Part shown: one piece after another, positions 16,753 through 26,730 of the stretch
How positions within the stretch are numbered: the first letter of the stretch is position 1
Layout of the letters: each line of letters begins with the position of its first letter
Assembly: GCF_025244845.1 (NCBI RefSeq)
Contig: NZ_CP104264.1
Span: 1,364,001-1,428,000 of the forward strand
Length of the DNA stretch: 64,000 nt
Direction of reading: 5' to 3'
Source of the DNA: Arthrobacter sp. zg-Y1171
GTDB lineage: Bacteria; Actinomycetota; Actinomycetes; Actinomycetales; Micrococcaceae
The notes under the pieces: generated by a model
Database searches by the model: none
What the model saw: only the letters and a program-made list of their open reading frames with translations
Told to the model about the DNA's origin: nothing
Program-made: the position numbers and the translations under genes

Positions 16753-17817
16753 ATGCTGGATCCGTTGACCCTGTTTAATCTGAATCCGGAGGTCGCGGAA
16801 TCCGGGGACCTCTCCGGCTTGAAGCTCCTGGTCGGTTTCACGGGCTTTGCCGAAGCCGGCCACGTGGTCAGCCAGATCCGGGACGAGTTGTTTGATGCCC
16901 TGGACCATGACCTGGTGGCCACGTTCGACGCGGACCAGTTGATTGACTACCGCAACCGCCGGCCGCAGATTTCCTTTATCGAAGACCACCTCAGCGACTA
17001 CGAACCGCCGCGGCTTGAGCTGCACCGGATGTATGACGGTCTGGGCGAACCGTTCCTGTTCCTGACCGGCTTCGAACCGGACCTGCAGTGGGAACGTTTC
17101 ACGGCGGCCGTAGTGCATTTGGTGAAGGCCTTCGACGTAAGCCTGGTCTGCTGGGTCCATTCGATACCGATGCCCGTCCCGCACACCCGCCCGATCGGCG
17201 TGACCACGCACGGCAACCGGCCCGACCTGGTGGAAGGGATCAGCTCCTGGACGCCGATCGCCCAGGTACAGGCCGCCGTCGGACACGTCCTGGAGCTCCG
17301 GCTCGTCGAAGCAGGGGTCGACGTCGTCGGTCACGTAGTGCACGTACCGCACTACCTGGCGGAGGCGGAGTTCCCGCCCGCAGCCGTCGCCGGACTCGAG
17401 TACCTCGGTGCCGCCGCCTCACTGGTGCTGCCGACGGACCGGCTCCGCGAAGCAGGCCGCGACGTCGAACGCCAGATCACCGAACAGGTCGAGGCATCTG
17501 CGGAGGTTAAGGGCGTGGTGGCCACGCTCGAAAAGCGTTACGACCAGTACACCGAAAGCACCGTGCGGCGCTCCCTGCTGGTCAAGGGCAACGACGAGCT
17601 GGCAGACGCCGAGGAAATCGGAGCCGCGGTGGAGGCCTACCTGGCCAGCCCGCAGGCCGAAGAGGAATCCGAGGCGCTGTGGCCCGAAAACCAGCATGAA
17701 ACCGAGAACAGCGGACCGAGCGGAAACGCGGATCAGGAGAATGCACCAAATGCCACCGAGGGCACGGTTGAGGGGCACGGCAGCGACGACGGGAACGGCC
17801 GGACCGGCACGGCCTGA
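16753..17817 (+). CDS. PAC2 (proteasome assembly chaperone-like) family protein
   Basis: The 354-residue product belongs to the PAC2 family. Diagnostic segments are LLVGFTGFAEAGHVVSQI, the DYRNRRP motif, PFLFLTGFEPDLQWERF, and the region containing HTRPIGVTTHG and VPHYLAEAEFPPAAVAGLEYLG. Relatives in eukaryotes assist proteasome assembly; in actinobacteria the molecular role is not settled. The last 70 residues are acidic and low in complexity. Start ATG 16753 follows GGGAGGGG. An MFS carrier gene begins 33 bases later and may be in the same unit. Confidence 0.85.
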   Translation: MLDPLTLFNLNPEVAESGDLSGLKLLVGFTGFAEAGHVVSQIRDELFDALDHDLVATFDADQLIDYRNRRPQISFIEDHLSDYEPPRLELHRMYDGLGEPFLFLTGFEPDLQWERFTAAVVHLVKAFDVSLVCWVHSIPMPVPHTRPIGVTTHGNRPDLVEGISSWTPIAQVQAAVGHVLELRLVEAGVDVVGHVVHVPHYLAEAEFPPAAVAGLEYLGAAASLVLPTDRLREAGRDVERQITEQVEASAEVKGVVATLEKRYDQYTESTVRRSLLVKGNDELADAEEIGAAVEAYLASPQAEEESEALWPENQHETENSGPSGNADQENAPNATEGTVEGHGSDDGNGRTGTA

Positions 17818-17850
17818 CGCCGCGCATCCCCGCCCCTGCCCGGGGCAGGT

Positions 17851-19194
17851 GTGCCGGTGAACGGAACACGGGCCTGGATTGTCTGGGGCGTAGGCGTCTT
17901 TGCCTACATGGTGGCGGTGACCCAGCGGACCTCATTCGGCGTGGCCGGCATCGAAGCCACTGAACGCTTCTCCGCGACTGCGTCCGTCCTGTCCGTCTTT
18001 ACGGTGGTGCAGCTGCTGGTCTATGCGGGGCTGCAGATACCCGTAGGGGTGCTGGTGGACCGCTTCGGCCCGCGGCTGCTGATCGCCGGCGGAGCGGCAC
18101 TGATGCTTGCCGGACAGTTCCAGCTGGCTACCGCCGATTCCGTCGGCGCCGGCATCCTCGGGCGCTCCCTGGTGGGCGCCGGCGACGCCCTCACCTTCAT
18201 CTCCGTGCTGCGGCTGCTTCCGGCCTGGTTCTCCGGCAGGAAAATCCCCGTCCTGACCCAGTACACCGGCATCGTCGGCCAGCTGGGGCAGATTGCCAGC
18301 GCCATTCCTTTCGCCTATGTGCTGCACCACTTCGGGTGGAGCACGGCGTTTGTCTCCGCGGCCTCGCTGTCCCTGCTTGCCCTGGTCCTGACCCTGGCCT
18401 GCGTGCGGAACCGGCCCGAGGGCGGCGAAGCCCCCGTCCCGCTGCCGCTGCGGCAGACAGGCACGTCGCTGGCGGAGGCGTTTGCCCAGCCCGGGACGCG
18501 CCTGGGCATGTGGACCCACTACACCGTGCAGTTCCCCGGCACGGTGTTCGTGATGATGTGGGGCTTCCCGTACCTGGTCAGTGCCGAAGGCGTGTCTTCC
18601 GCCGTCGCGTCGGGCCTCATGACCTTCTTCGTGGTGGTCGCGATTGTCTGCGGACCGTGGATGGGGTCCTGGGTTGGCAGGCATCCGCTGCGCCGGTCGA
18701 CTATGGTGCTGCTGATCGCCGGCGCCATGGCGGCCGGGTGGGCGGCCGTGCTGCTATATCCCGGTCCGGCGCCGCTGTGGCTGTTGGTCCTCCTCGTGGC
18801 GCTGCTTGCCGTCGGCGGTCCCGGCTCCATGATCGGGTTCGATTTTGCCCGGACGTACAACCCCAGCGCCCGGCTGGGAACAGCCACCGGGATTGTGAAC
18901 ATCGGCGGCTTCATTGCCTCGCTGGTCAGCATGTACCTGATCGGCGTGGTGCTGGACGTGCTGAACAACAGCGGCTTTTCAGGGGGAAACCTGTACGCCC
19001 TGGACTCCTTCCGCATCGCCTTGTCCGTCCAGTTTGCCGTGATGGCGGTAGGCGTCGCGGGCATCCTCCGGACCCGGGGGCTGATCCGCTCGCGGCTGGC
19101 CGATGAAGGATCCCCGCTGCCGCCGCTCCGTGCAGCGCTGGCCCGCGAACGGCAGCGCCGCCGCGGGGAACGCGGCGGTCAGGGTCCGCAGTAG
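17851..19194 (+). CDS. MFS transporter, substrate unknown
   Basis: The 447-residue protein has 12 predicted membrane helices of the major facilitator superfamily. GVLVDRFGPRLLIAGG after helix 2 is the MFS motif A region, and GIVNIGGFIASLVSMYLIG lies in the C-terminal half. I cannot name the substrate from sequence. The cytoplasmic C-terminus is Arg-rich (ALARERQRRRGERGG). GTG 17851 has GGGGCAGG upstream; a second GTG at 17857 is an alternative start. Confidence 0.85.
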   Translation: MPVNGTRAWIVWGVGVFAYMVAVTQRTSFGVAGIEATERFSATASVLSVFTVVQLLVYAGLQIPVGVLVDRFGPRLLIAGGAALMLAGQFQLATADSVGAGILGRSLVGAGDALTFISVLRLLPAWFSGRKIPVLTQYTGIVGQLGQIASAIPFAYVLHHFGWSTAFVSAASLSLLALVLTLACVRNRPEGGEAPVPLPLRQTGTSLAEAFAQPGTRLGMWTHYTVQFPGTVFVMMWGFPYLVSAEGVSSAVASGLMTFFVVVAIVCGPWMGSWVGRHPLRRSTMVLLIAGAMAAGWAAVLLYPGPAPLWLLVLLVALLAVGGPGSMIGFDFARTYNPSARLGTATGIVNIGGFIASLVSMYLIGVVLDVLNNSGFSGGNLYALDSFRIALSVQFAVMAVGVAGILRTRGLIRSRLADEGSPLPPLRAALARERQRRRGERGGQGPQ

Positions 19195-19214
19195 CAGCGC
19201 GGCACCCTTCACCC

Positions 19215-19244
19215 TTGACCCTTGTGCGGCCCCGCCGCCAAAAT
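19215..19244 (+). promoter_or_regulatory. Promoter of a probably leaderless ABC transporter transcript
   Basis: TTGACC (19215-19220) and CAAAAT (19239-19244) are 18 bases apart. The ATG at 19252 begins seven bases after the -10 box, and no Shine-Dalgarno sequence is visible. This arrangement is expected for a leaderless mRNA starting at that ATG. Confidence 0.5.
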
Positions 19245-19251
19245 GATCCGC

Positions 19252-20010
19252 ATGACCAGGGCACAGGTGCCTGCCGGCACGGTGGTTAGCGTGAGCGGGA
19301 TATCCAAGGCGTTCCGGCGTATCGCGGCGCTCGAGGACGTCACCTTTTCGATCGACGCGGGTGAAGCCTTCGGAATCCTCGGTCCCAACGGCGCCGGCAA
19401 GACCACCACGGTGGAGTGTGTGGCCGGCACGTTGCGGCCCGACGGCGGACGCGTCACCGTGCTGGGCGTGGATCCCGCGGCTGACCGGGCAACCGTGCGT
19501 GAGCGTGTCGGCTATCAGCTCCAGGCCGCCGCCCTGCCTCCCGCCCTGCGCGTGGAGGAGGCGCTGCGGCTGTTTGCCGCTTTCTACCCTGCGCCTGCCG
19601 ATGTGCCGGAGCTGCTGCGCACCGTCGGGCTGCACGAACACCGCAAACGCCCCTTCGGCAAGCTTTCCGGCGGGCAGAAGCAGCGCCTGTCGATTGCCCT
19701 CGCGCTCATCGGCAATCCCGACGTCGTCGTGTTCGACGAGTTGACCACGGGGCTGGACCCGCAGGGCCGGCGCGATGTGCGGCAGCTGATTCAACGGGTG
19801 AAGGACGGCGGCATCACGGTTGTCCTCGTCACCCACTACCTTGACGACGTCGAACGCCTCTGCGACCGCTTGGCGATTATCGACGCCGGCCGGACACGGT
19901 TCGTGGGCACGCCGGCGGAACTGCTCGCCGTTTCCGGCAGGAACGCCGCCGAGCCCGGTGCTCTGGAGGATGCGTACCTGGCCTTCATCGAGCAGGCGGC
20001 AGCCGATTGA
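19252..20010 (+). CDS. ABC transporter ATP-binding protein, drug-export type
   Basis: This is the nucleotide-binding subunit of an ABC-2 type exporter. It has Walker A GPNGAGKTT, Q-loop YQLQAAALP, signature LSGGQKQRLSIAL, Walker B VVVFDELTTGLDP and switch His in VTHYLDDVERL. The start at 19252 is chosen because a promoter sits just upstream with no ribosome site; in-frame starts at 19243 (ATG) and 19222 (GTG) would add 3 or 10 residues. The permease gene follows after 16 bases. The pair resembles DrrA/DrrB-type efflux systems; the cargo is unknown. Confidence 0.9.
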   Translation: MTRAQVPAGTVVSVSGISKAFRRIAALEDVTFSIDAGEAFGILGPNGAGKTTTVECVAGTLRPDGGRVTVLGVDPAADRATVRERVGYQLQAAALPPALRVEEALRLFAAFYPAPADVPELLRTVGLHEHRKRPFGKLSGGQKQRLSIALALIGNPDVVVFDELTTGLDPQGRRDVRQLIQRVKDGGITVVLVTHYLDDVERLCDRLAIIDAGRTRFVGTPAELLAVSGRNAAEPGALEDAYLAFIEQAAAD

Positions 20011-20026
20011 AGGGGAGAGGTGGAGC

Positions 20027-20782
20027 ATGCGGGCGCTGGGAGCCCTGACGCGCACGGAAGCGACGCTGTATCTGCGCAATCCGGTGAGCATTTTCATGGC
20101 ATTGGTGCTGCCCTCGGCCATTCTGCTGCTCCAGGGCTTCGTCATTCCCAACACGCGGGTCCCGCTGGGAGGCACGGATCCCGTCTATGCGGCCCTGCGC
20201 CCCATCGACCTGCTCGTGCCGCTGTCCATAGCGGTGGCACTGGCCAGTGTGGCGGTGACCAATTACCCGTCCGCGATCAGCGGTTACCGGGAGACCGGCG
20301 TGCTGCGCCGGCTGGGCGTGACGCCCGTCGGCGCGCACCGCATCCTGTTTGCCCAATGGATCGTCAGCGGCGCAGCGCTCGCCGTTGCGGTGACCGTCAC
20401 CGTCCTGCTCGCCAGGGTTGTCTTTAACAGCCGGATGCCGGGCAGTCCCGGAGTGGTTGTCCTCGTGGTGGTTTTCGGTGTTGCTGCCATGATGGCCGTG
20501 GGATCACTCATTGCCGCCCTCGCCGGGACCGCCCAGAACGCCTACGGCATCGGATTCCTGGTGTTTATGGGGTGCATGTTCACCGCCGGGTTATGGACGC
20601 CCGGGCCGCTGATGCCGGAAGGAATCCGGCAGGTTGCGTCTTTCACCCCGCTCGGTGCCATGACCCAGGCGCTGACCGCCGCCTGGTACGGAGGAACCGT
20701 GACGGTTGCCCCCTTCCTCGTGATGCTCGTCTGGACCGTTGCATGCGCGGTGCCGGCCGCGAAGGTTTTCCGCTGGAAGTGA
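20027..20782 (+). CDS. ABC-2 type transporter permease
   Basis: The 251-residue membrane partner of the preceding ATPase has six hydrophobic helices of the ABC-2 fold. SAISGYRETGVLRRLGVTPV is the coupling segment typical of DrrB-like permeases. The C-terminal part carries FTPLGAMTQALTAAWYGG. ATG 20027 is preceded by AGGGGAGAGG; the same frame extends upstream only as a shadow of the ATPase gene. GGCGGGCGGGCATGCCTGCC just after the stop could form a terminator hairpin. Confidence 0.88.
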   Translation: MRALGALTRTEATLYLRNPVSIFMALVLPSAILLLQGFVIPNTRVPLGGTDPVYAALRPIDLLVPLSIAVALASVAVTNYPSAISGYRETGVLRRLGVTPVGAHRILFAQWIVSGAALAVAVTVTVLLARVVFNSRMPGSPGVVVLVVVFGVAAMMAVGSLIAALAGTAQNAYGIGFLVFMGCMFTAGLWTPGPLMPEGIRQVASFTPLGAMTQALTAAWYGGTVTVAPFLVMLVWTVACAVPAAKVFRWK

Positions 20783-20949
20783 CCCCTCCGTGGCTGGCGG
20801 GCGGGCATGCCTGCCGGCCCGCGTTGCACCCGGCCACTCTTCCTCCACTCTTCCTCCACGGCTGCCGACGCTGCGGCTCAGCCGGCGCCGGATGCACAGG
20901 CCCCGGGCCTGCTCTGCAGCGACCGCGGATTCCCGGGGACCCTTGGGCC

Positions 20950-22287
20950 ATGAGCACAGAACCGGCCGACGGCACCCCGCGCAACCCCTACCGCATCAAC
21001 GCTCCGGCGGACATCCTCAGCCTGGTTCCCCACACGCTGGGCTTCGAGCCGCGCGAGTCCCTGGTGCTGATGGCATTATGCGGCGGCCGGCTCGGTGCGA
21101 CGCTGCGGCTGGACCTGCCTCCGGGGCCGGGAGCCAAAGCCGGAGCGAATGCCGCCTATGCTGCCGCGGCCTGCCGGTTCATGGCCGCCGACACCGAGGC
21201 TGACGGCGTGCTGCTGGCACTGTATACGGACCGGCCCTGGAAGGACCCGGCGCATCCGCCCTACCGGCCGCTGGTCCGCCGCCTTGGGAAGGACCTGGCC
21301 GCCGCCGGCATCCCGCTGCAGGATGGCTGGCTGGTCGGGCCGGACACCTGGCGGGACTATTTCTGCACCCAACCGGACTGCTGCCCCTGGCCGGGGGCGC
21401 CCAGGTCGCAGATTGCGGACAGCATGCTGAACACGGAACTGGTGTACCGGGGAAGTGCCTTTGCCGCGTCGCTGGAAAGGGCAGTGGGGGAGTCTTTCCC
21501 GCTGCAGTGGCCCAACAAGGGCGAGGTTGCGGACAGCCGGGCGCGCTTTGGGGAACAGGTGGGTGCACATTGGTGTGAACGGGACCAGTTCCACCGCACC
21601 CTGGAGCTATGGGGAAACTGTTTTGCCGGCGGCGTCCTCGATACGGGTGCTGAACCGTATGCGGAAGACGCGTTCGAGCCGTTCGCCGGTACCCGGAACC
21701 GGTTGCACCGCGATCCCGAATGTGCCGGGTTTCTCCTGGCGAGCCTCTCTGACCGCGGGATCCGTGATGCCCTGCTGGTCCTGACTGCTGCGGGCCAAGC
21801 CGCCGCCGTTTACGGCGCAGAGGCCAACGGCCTGGTCCGCCCGCAGGTCCACCCCGTGGTCCTTCCCGGTTCCGCAGATCGCGGAGCGGCAGCATCCGGC
21901 GTCGTTCCCCTGCTGCCGCGCCCTCGAAGGCAGTCCAAGGCAGCTGCGGACTTCCGCAGCATCCTGGTGGGCCGAGGGGATGCTCCGGACTGGAGCCTGC
22001 TGGACCGGGCGTACGCCGTTTTCTCGGACCTCGTGCCCGCCGCGGACGAAGATGCCAAGGCAGCGCTGCTTTCGCTGCTTGCCTGGATGGAGTGGGCCAG
22101 GGGGCGCGGCTCGCGTGCCCACGTCCATCTGCAGCACGCGCTCGATGCGTGCCCCGGCTACCGCCTGGCGCTGCTGCTGCGTGAACTGCTGGGTACGGGA
22201 ATCCTCCCGGACTGGACCGGCTCCCGGGACGGGTCGTGGCCGGGCACGGCGGACGGCTGGCCCGAGACCCCGATGAACCGGTGCTGA
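20950..22287 (+). CDS. DUF4192 family protein
   Basis: The 445-residue protein matches DUF4192, an actinobacterial family of unknown function. The opening PYRINAPADILSLVPHTLGFEPRESLVLMAL (residues 12-42) is the family hallmark, and the C-terminal helical region includes LLSLLAWMEWARGRGSRAHVHLQHAL, which resembles a tetratricopeptide-like helix pair. A cysteine group (CTQPDCCPWPG) sits near residue 140. ATG 20950 is chosen at the beginning of the conserved region; the frame remains open upstream without conservation. It lies between the ABC exporter and sigA with no obvious functional tie. Confidence 0.85.
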   Translation: MSTEPADGTPRNPYRINAPADILSLVPHTLGFEPRESLVLMALCGGRLGATLRLDLPPGPGAKAGANAAYAAAACRFMAADTEADGVLLALYTDRPWKDPAHPPYRPLVRRLGKDLAAAGIPLQDGWLVGPDTWRDYFCTQPDCCPWPGAPRSQIADSMLNTELVYRGSAFAASLERAVGESFPLQWPNKGEVADSRARFGEQVGAHWCERDQFHRTLELWGNCFAGGVLDTGAEPYAEDAFEPFAGTRNRLHRDPECAGFLLASLSDRGIRDALLVLTAAGQAAAVYGAEANGLVRPQVHPVVLPGSADRGAAASGVVPLLPRPRRQSKAAADFRSILVGRGDAPDWSLLDRAYAVFSDLVPAADEDAKAALLSLLAWMEWARGRGSRAHVHLQHALDACPGYRLALLLRELLGTGILPDWTGSRDGSWPGTADGWPETPMNRC

Positions 22288-22452
22288 AAGAGAACCGGCG
22301 GGGAAAAGCCGCATGGCGGAACAGGCCCGCGGAGTGTGCCGATAACGTGCGCCGGTGCTGTGGCGGGACGGAAAACGTGCGACAATGGGAACCGAGACCC
22401 GGTCGGGTTCGTGTATCAAGTGTCCTTTGAACTGCCAGTCCTTGTGGCCAGC

Positions 22453-22478
22453 GGAACAATACACCGGCACGGCGTGTT
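22453..22478 (+). promoter_or_regulatory. ECF (SigR/SigH-like) promoter candidate upstream of sigA
   Basis: GGAAC at 22453-22457, an 18-base spacer and GTT at 22476-22478 match the SigR/SigH-type consensus GGAA(T/C)-N18-GTT. It lies 112 bases upstream of the sigA GTG. The whole gene-free stretch 22288-22590 (303 bases) otherwise shows no ORF that I can support; a TTGACA at 22525 has no good -10 partner. Confidence 0.45.
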
Positions 22479-22590
22479 CTATTCAGAGCAAGCCAAACCG
22501 AAACACTTGGATAGAATCACGGACTTGACAGGGTCATAGTGGTGTTGCCCCCAATGGCGGTGCCACAACCCGCCGTATGAAAGGTTTTCT

Positions 22591-23877
<1,287 letters not shown>

Positions 23878-23910
23878 ACACCTGCCGGTTCGCCGGCAAT
23901 CCGCTTCACC

Positions 23911-23949
23911 AACAGCACCCCGATCCGCGTCTGCGGTCGGGGTGCTGTT
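23911..23949 (+). terminator. Hairpin terminator after sigA
   Basis: AACAGCACCCCGA pairs perfectly with TCGGGGTGCTGTT across a 13-base loop, 34 bases past the sigA stop. Confidence 0.8.
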
Positions 23950-23986
23950 GTGTGCGCCCCGGCGGACCAAGATGCAGCTGGACAAA

Positions 23987-24021
23987 AAGAAGTCCCCTTC
24001 CGATCCGGAAGGGGACTTCTT
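23987..24021. terminator. Bidirectional hairpin terminator
   Basis: AAGAAGTCCCCTTCCG pairs perfectly with CGGAAGGGGACTTCTT around a 3-base loop. Its A-rich left flank reads as a T tract on the minus strand, so it chiefly ends the small zinc-ribbon gene at 24092-24313 and backs up sigA termination on the plus strand. Confidence 0.8.
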
Positions 24022-24091
24022 CAAGCTTGGTACGCCGCGTCGACGCGGACTTTACTCCGTGGCTTCGCTGACCATTCAGGCGCCTGCGTGT

Positions 24092-24313
24092 TTACTCTGC
24101 AGAAACCGGTGCCTTCTCGTTCAGGCGCGAGGTCTCGTCCTGCCATTCCGAAGTGAGCGGACGGAGGTTCGCCTCCACCGCACGGGCGTGGTGCCCGCAG
24201 AAAAGCAGTTCCCCACCGGAGGATTCCAGTACGGCACGTACGTATGCCTGTGCGCCGCAACGGTCGCAGCGGTCCAGGCTGTTCAGCTCACGGGTTGCTA
24301 CTGCTGCTGTCAT
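24092..24313 (-). CDS. Small zinc-ribbon protein, DUF7455-like
   Basis: The 73-residue protein has a probable zinc site made by CDRCGAQAYV (two Cys) and LLFCGHHARAVEA (Cys and His). This pattern is conserved in a small actinobacterial family usually found beside sigA and parE; its function is unknown. ATG 24313 follows GAGGAGG at good spacing, which rules out the longer frame start. It lies on the strand opposite its large neighbours and has its own terminator. Confidence 0.8.
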   Translation of the reverse strand: MTAAVATRELNSLDRCDRCGAQAYVRAVLESSGGELLFCGHHARAVEANLRPLTSEWQDETSRLNEKAPVSAE

Positions 24314-24552
24314 GAGTTGCCTCCTCAAGGGTGTTGATACTTCATATAACCACCTTTGACACCCCGTCCCTTGCAGGTTGGCCCGCCTTTCGCTCTACGC
24401 GTACCCTTTCGGCGCGGCCACCGTGGGCAAACTCACGCAACTGAGTCGTTGAGCGGAAGTGTCACCGCCGGGGATTAACCTTGTAGGAGTTCCTGATTGT
24501 TCCCGGCTATCCCTACCGGCGAAACAGCCGACACCAAGGAGTTTCAACGCAC

Positions 24553-26664
24553 GTGGCGCCCCCTAGTTCCGATTACACTGCCCGGCACCTTTCCGTCCTG
24601 GAAGGGTTGGAAGCCGTCCGCAAGCGTCCCGGCATGTACATCGGGTCCACCGACTCCCGCGGCCTGATGCACTGTCTCTGGGAAATCATCGACAACTCCG
24701 TCGATGAAGCCCTCGCCGGCTTCGGGCAGAGCATCAAGATCATCCTCCACCCGGACGGTTCCGTGGAGATCCACGACGACGGCCGCGGGATTCCGGTGGA
24801 CATCGAACCGAAAACCGGGCTCTCCGGCGTCGAAGTCGTCTTCACCAAGCTCCACGCCGGCGGCAAGTTCGGCGGCGGGTCCTACGCTGCCTCCGGCGGC
24901 CTTCACGGCGTCGGCGCCAGCGTGGTCAACGCCCTCTCCTCCCGACTCGACGTGCAGGTGGACCGGGCGGGCAAGACGTACCAGATGGCCTTCCGCCGCG
25001 GCGAGCCCGGGCACTTCGACGACACCGGCAGAAAGCCCGGCCCCGAGGCCAAGTTCTCTCCGTTCCTGGACAGCTCGCGCCTTGAAGTTGTGGGTAAGGC
25101 CAAGCGCGGCGTCACGGGCACGCGCATCCGGTACTGGGCCGACCGGCAGATCTTCACGCCGGACGCCAAGTTCTCCTACACCGAACTCCAGGCCCGTGCC
25201 CGCCAGACTTCCTTCCTGGTCCCCGGGCTGCGCATCACCCTGCGCGATGAACGGCGCCTGCCCGGAACCCCGGGCGAGAACGGTCCCGTGGAGGAAGTCT
25301 TCCATCACGACGGCGGGATCGCCGAGTTCGTCGACTATCTGGCCGCCGACGCCGCCGTCACCGATATCTGGCGCCTGCACGGTTCCGGCAAGTTCAAGGA
25401 ATCCGTGCCCGTACTCGATGAAAGCGGACATAGCCGGATCACGGAGATTGAACGCGAGGCGGAGGTGGATATCGCCCTGCGCTGGGGGATCGGCTACGAA
25501 ACCAATATCCGCTCGTTCGTGAACATCATTGCCACACCCAAGGGCGGAACGCACCAGACCGGCTTCGAGCAGGGCCTGCTCAAGACCTTCCGCAAGGTCA
25601 TTGAAGCCAACGCCCGCAAACTCAAGGCCGGCAACGACAAGATCGAAAAGGACGACGTTTTCGCCGGGCTCACGGCTGTGCTGACGGTCCGCCTCGCCGA
25701 ACCGCAGTTCGAGGGCCAGACCAAGGAAATCCTCGGCACCTCCGCCGTAAGGGCCATTGTGAGCAAGGTGGTGGAGAAGGAAATCACCGCCCGGTTGAAC
25801 TCCACGGCGCGCGCCGACAAGGCACAGTCTTCGCAGCTGCTGGAAAAGGTGGTGGCGGAGATGAAGTCCCGGATCTCCGCCCGGGTGCACAAGGAGACCC
25901 AGCGCCGGAAGAACGCGCTGGAAACCTCCACCATGCCCGCCAAGCTGGCGGACTGCCGGATCGATGACCAGGAACGCTCTGAACTGTTCATCGTGGAAGG
26001 CGACAGCGCCCTGGGCACGGCCAAACTTGCCCGGTCCTCGGACTACCAGGCGCTGCTGCCCATCCGCGGCAAGATCCTGAACGTGCAGAAGGCGTCGGTG
26101 GCGGACATGCTGTCCAATGCCGAGTGCGCGGCGCTGATCCAGGTGGTGGGGGCCGGTTCCGGCCGCAGCTTCCAGCTCGACGCGGCCCGGTACGGCAAGG
26201 TCATTTTCATGACCGATGCAGACGTCGACGGCGCCCATATCCGGACCCTGCTGCTCACGCTGTTCTTCCGCTACATGCGCCCGCTGGTGGACGCCGGACG
26301 CGTCTATGCGGCCGTTCCGCCGCTGCACCGGGTGGAGGTCATCAACGCAGGCTCCAAGAGCAATGAGATGGTCTACACCTACAGCGAAAAGGAACTGCAC
26401 CAGGTCCTTGCCCGCCTGGAAAAGGAAGGCAAGCGCTACAAGGAACCGATCCAGCGCTACAAGGGCCTGGGCGAGATGGACGCGGGCCAGCTGGCCGAGA
26501 CCACCATGGATCCCCGGCACCGCACCCTGCGGAGGGTCCGGATTTCGGAGGCGGCTGCCGCCGAGCAGGCATTCGAACTCCTGATGGGCAGCGACGTGGC
26601 GCCGCGCAAGGACTTCATCATCGCCGGCGCGGCCATGCTGGACCGGGACCGGATCGACGCCTAG
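24553..26664 (+). CDS. parE: DNA topoisomerase IV subunit B (GyrB/ParE type)
   Basis: The 703-residue type IIA topoisomerase ATPase subunit has the GHKL fold: EIIDNSVDEALAG (Asn/Asp), DDGRGIPVDI, LHAGGKFGGGSYAASGGLHGVGASVVNALS. The TOPRIM domain shows IVEGDSAL and MTDADVDGAHIRTLLLT. The C-terminal RYKGLGEMDAGQLAETTMDP is typical. A parC-type gene lies 13 kb away on the other strand, so topoisomerase IV rather than gyrase is the likely identity. Separate gyrA/gyrB genes elsewhere are expected but not visible here. GTG 24553 is preceded by AAGGAG at slightly long spacing. Confidence 0.9.
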   Translation: MAPPSSDYTARHLSVLEGLEAVRKRPGMYIGSTDSRGLMHCLWEIIDNSVDEALAGFGQSIKIILHPDGSVEIHDDGRGIPVDIEPKTGLSGVEVVFTKLHAGGKFGGGSYAASGGLHGVGASVVNALSSRLDVQVDRAGKTYQMAFRRGEPGHFDDTGRKPGPEAKFSPFLDSSRLEVVGKAKRGVTGTRIRYWADRQIFTPDAKFSYTELQARARQTSFLVPGLRITLRDERRLPGTPGENGPVEEVFHHDGGIAEFVDYLAADAAVTDIWRLHGSGKFKESVPVLDESGHSRITEIEREAEVDIALRWGIGYETNIRSFVNIIATPKGGTHQTGFEQGLLKTFRKVIEANARKLKAGNDKIEKDDVFAGLTAVLTVRLAEPQFEGQTKEILGTSAVRAIVSKVVEKEITARLNSTARADKAQSSQLLEKVVAEMKSRISARVHKETQRRKNALETSTMPAKLADCRIDDQERSELFIVEGDSALGTAKLARSSDYQALLPIRGKILNVQKASVADMLSNAECAALIQVVGAGSGRSFQLDAARYGKVIFMTDADVDGAHIRTLLLTLFFRYMRPLVDAGRVYAAVPPLHRVEVINAGSKSNEMVYTYSEKELHQVLARLEKEGKRYKEPIQRYKGLGEMDAGQLAETTMDPRHRTLRRVRISEAAAAEQAFELLMGSDVAPRKDFIIAGAAMLDRDRIDA

Positions 26665-26730
26665 CCGGGACCCGTGCCCGGGGAAGCAGGCCGGTGGGCC
26701 GCGGTCCGCATCTCACGAGGCGGGCCCGGC

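Noticed and set aside
24544..26520. A 658-codon minus-strand open frame opposite parE
   Set aside because: It is a complement of a fully conserved gyrase-type gene, with no recognisable motif of its own.
26668..26684. Short CCGGG/CCCGG hairpin between parE and the M56 gene
   Set aside because: The stem is only five pairs and is expected by chance in GC-rich DNA.
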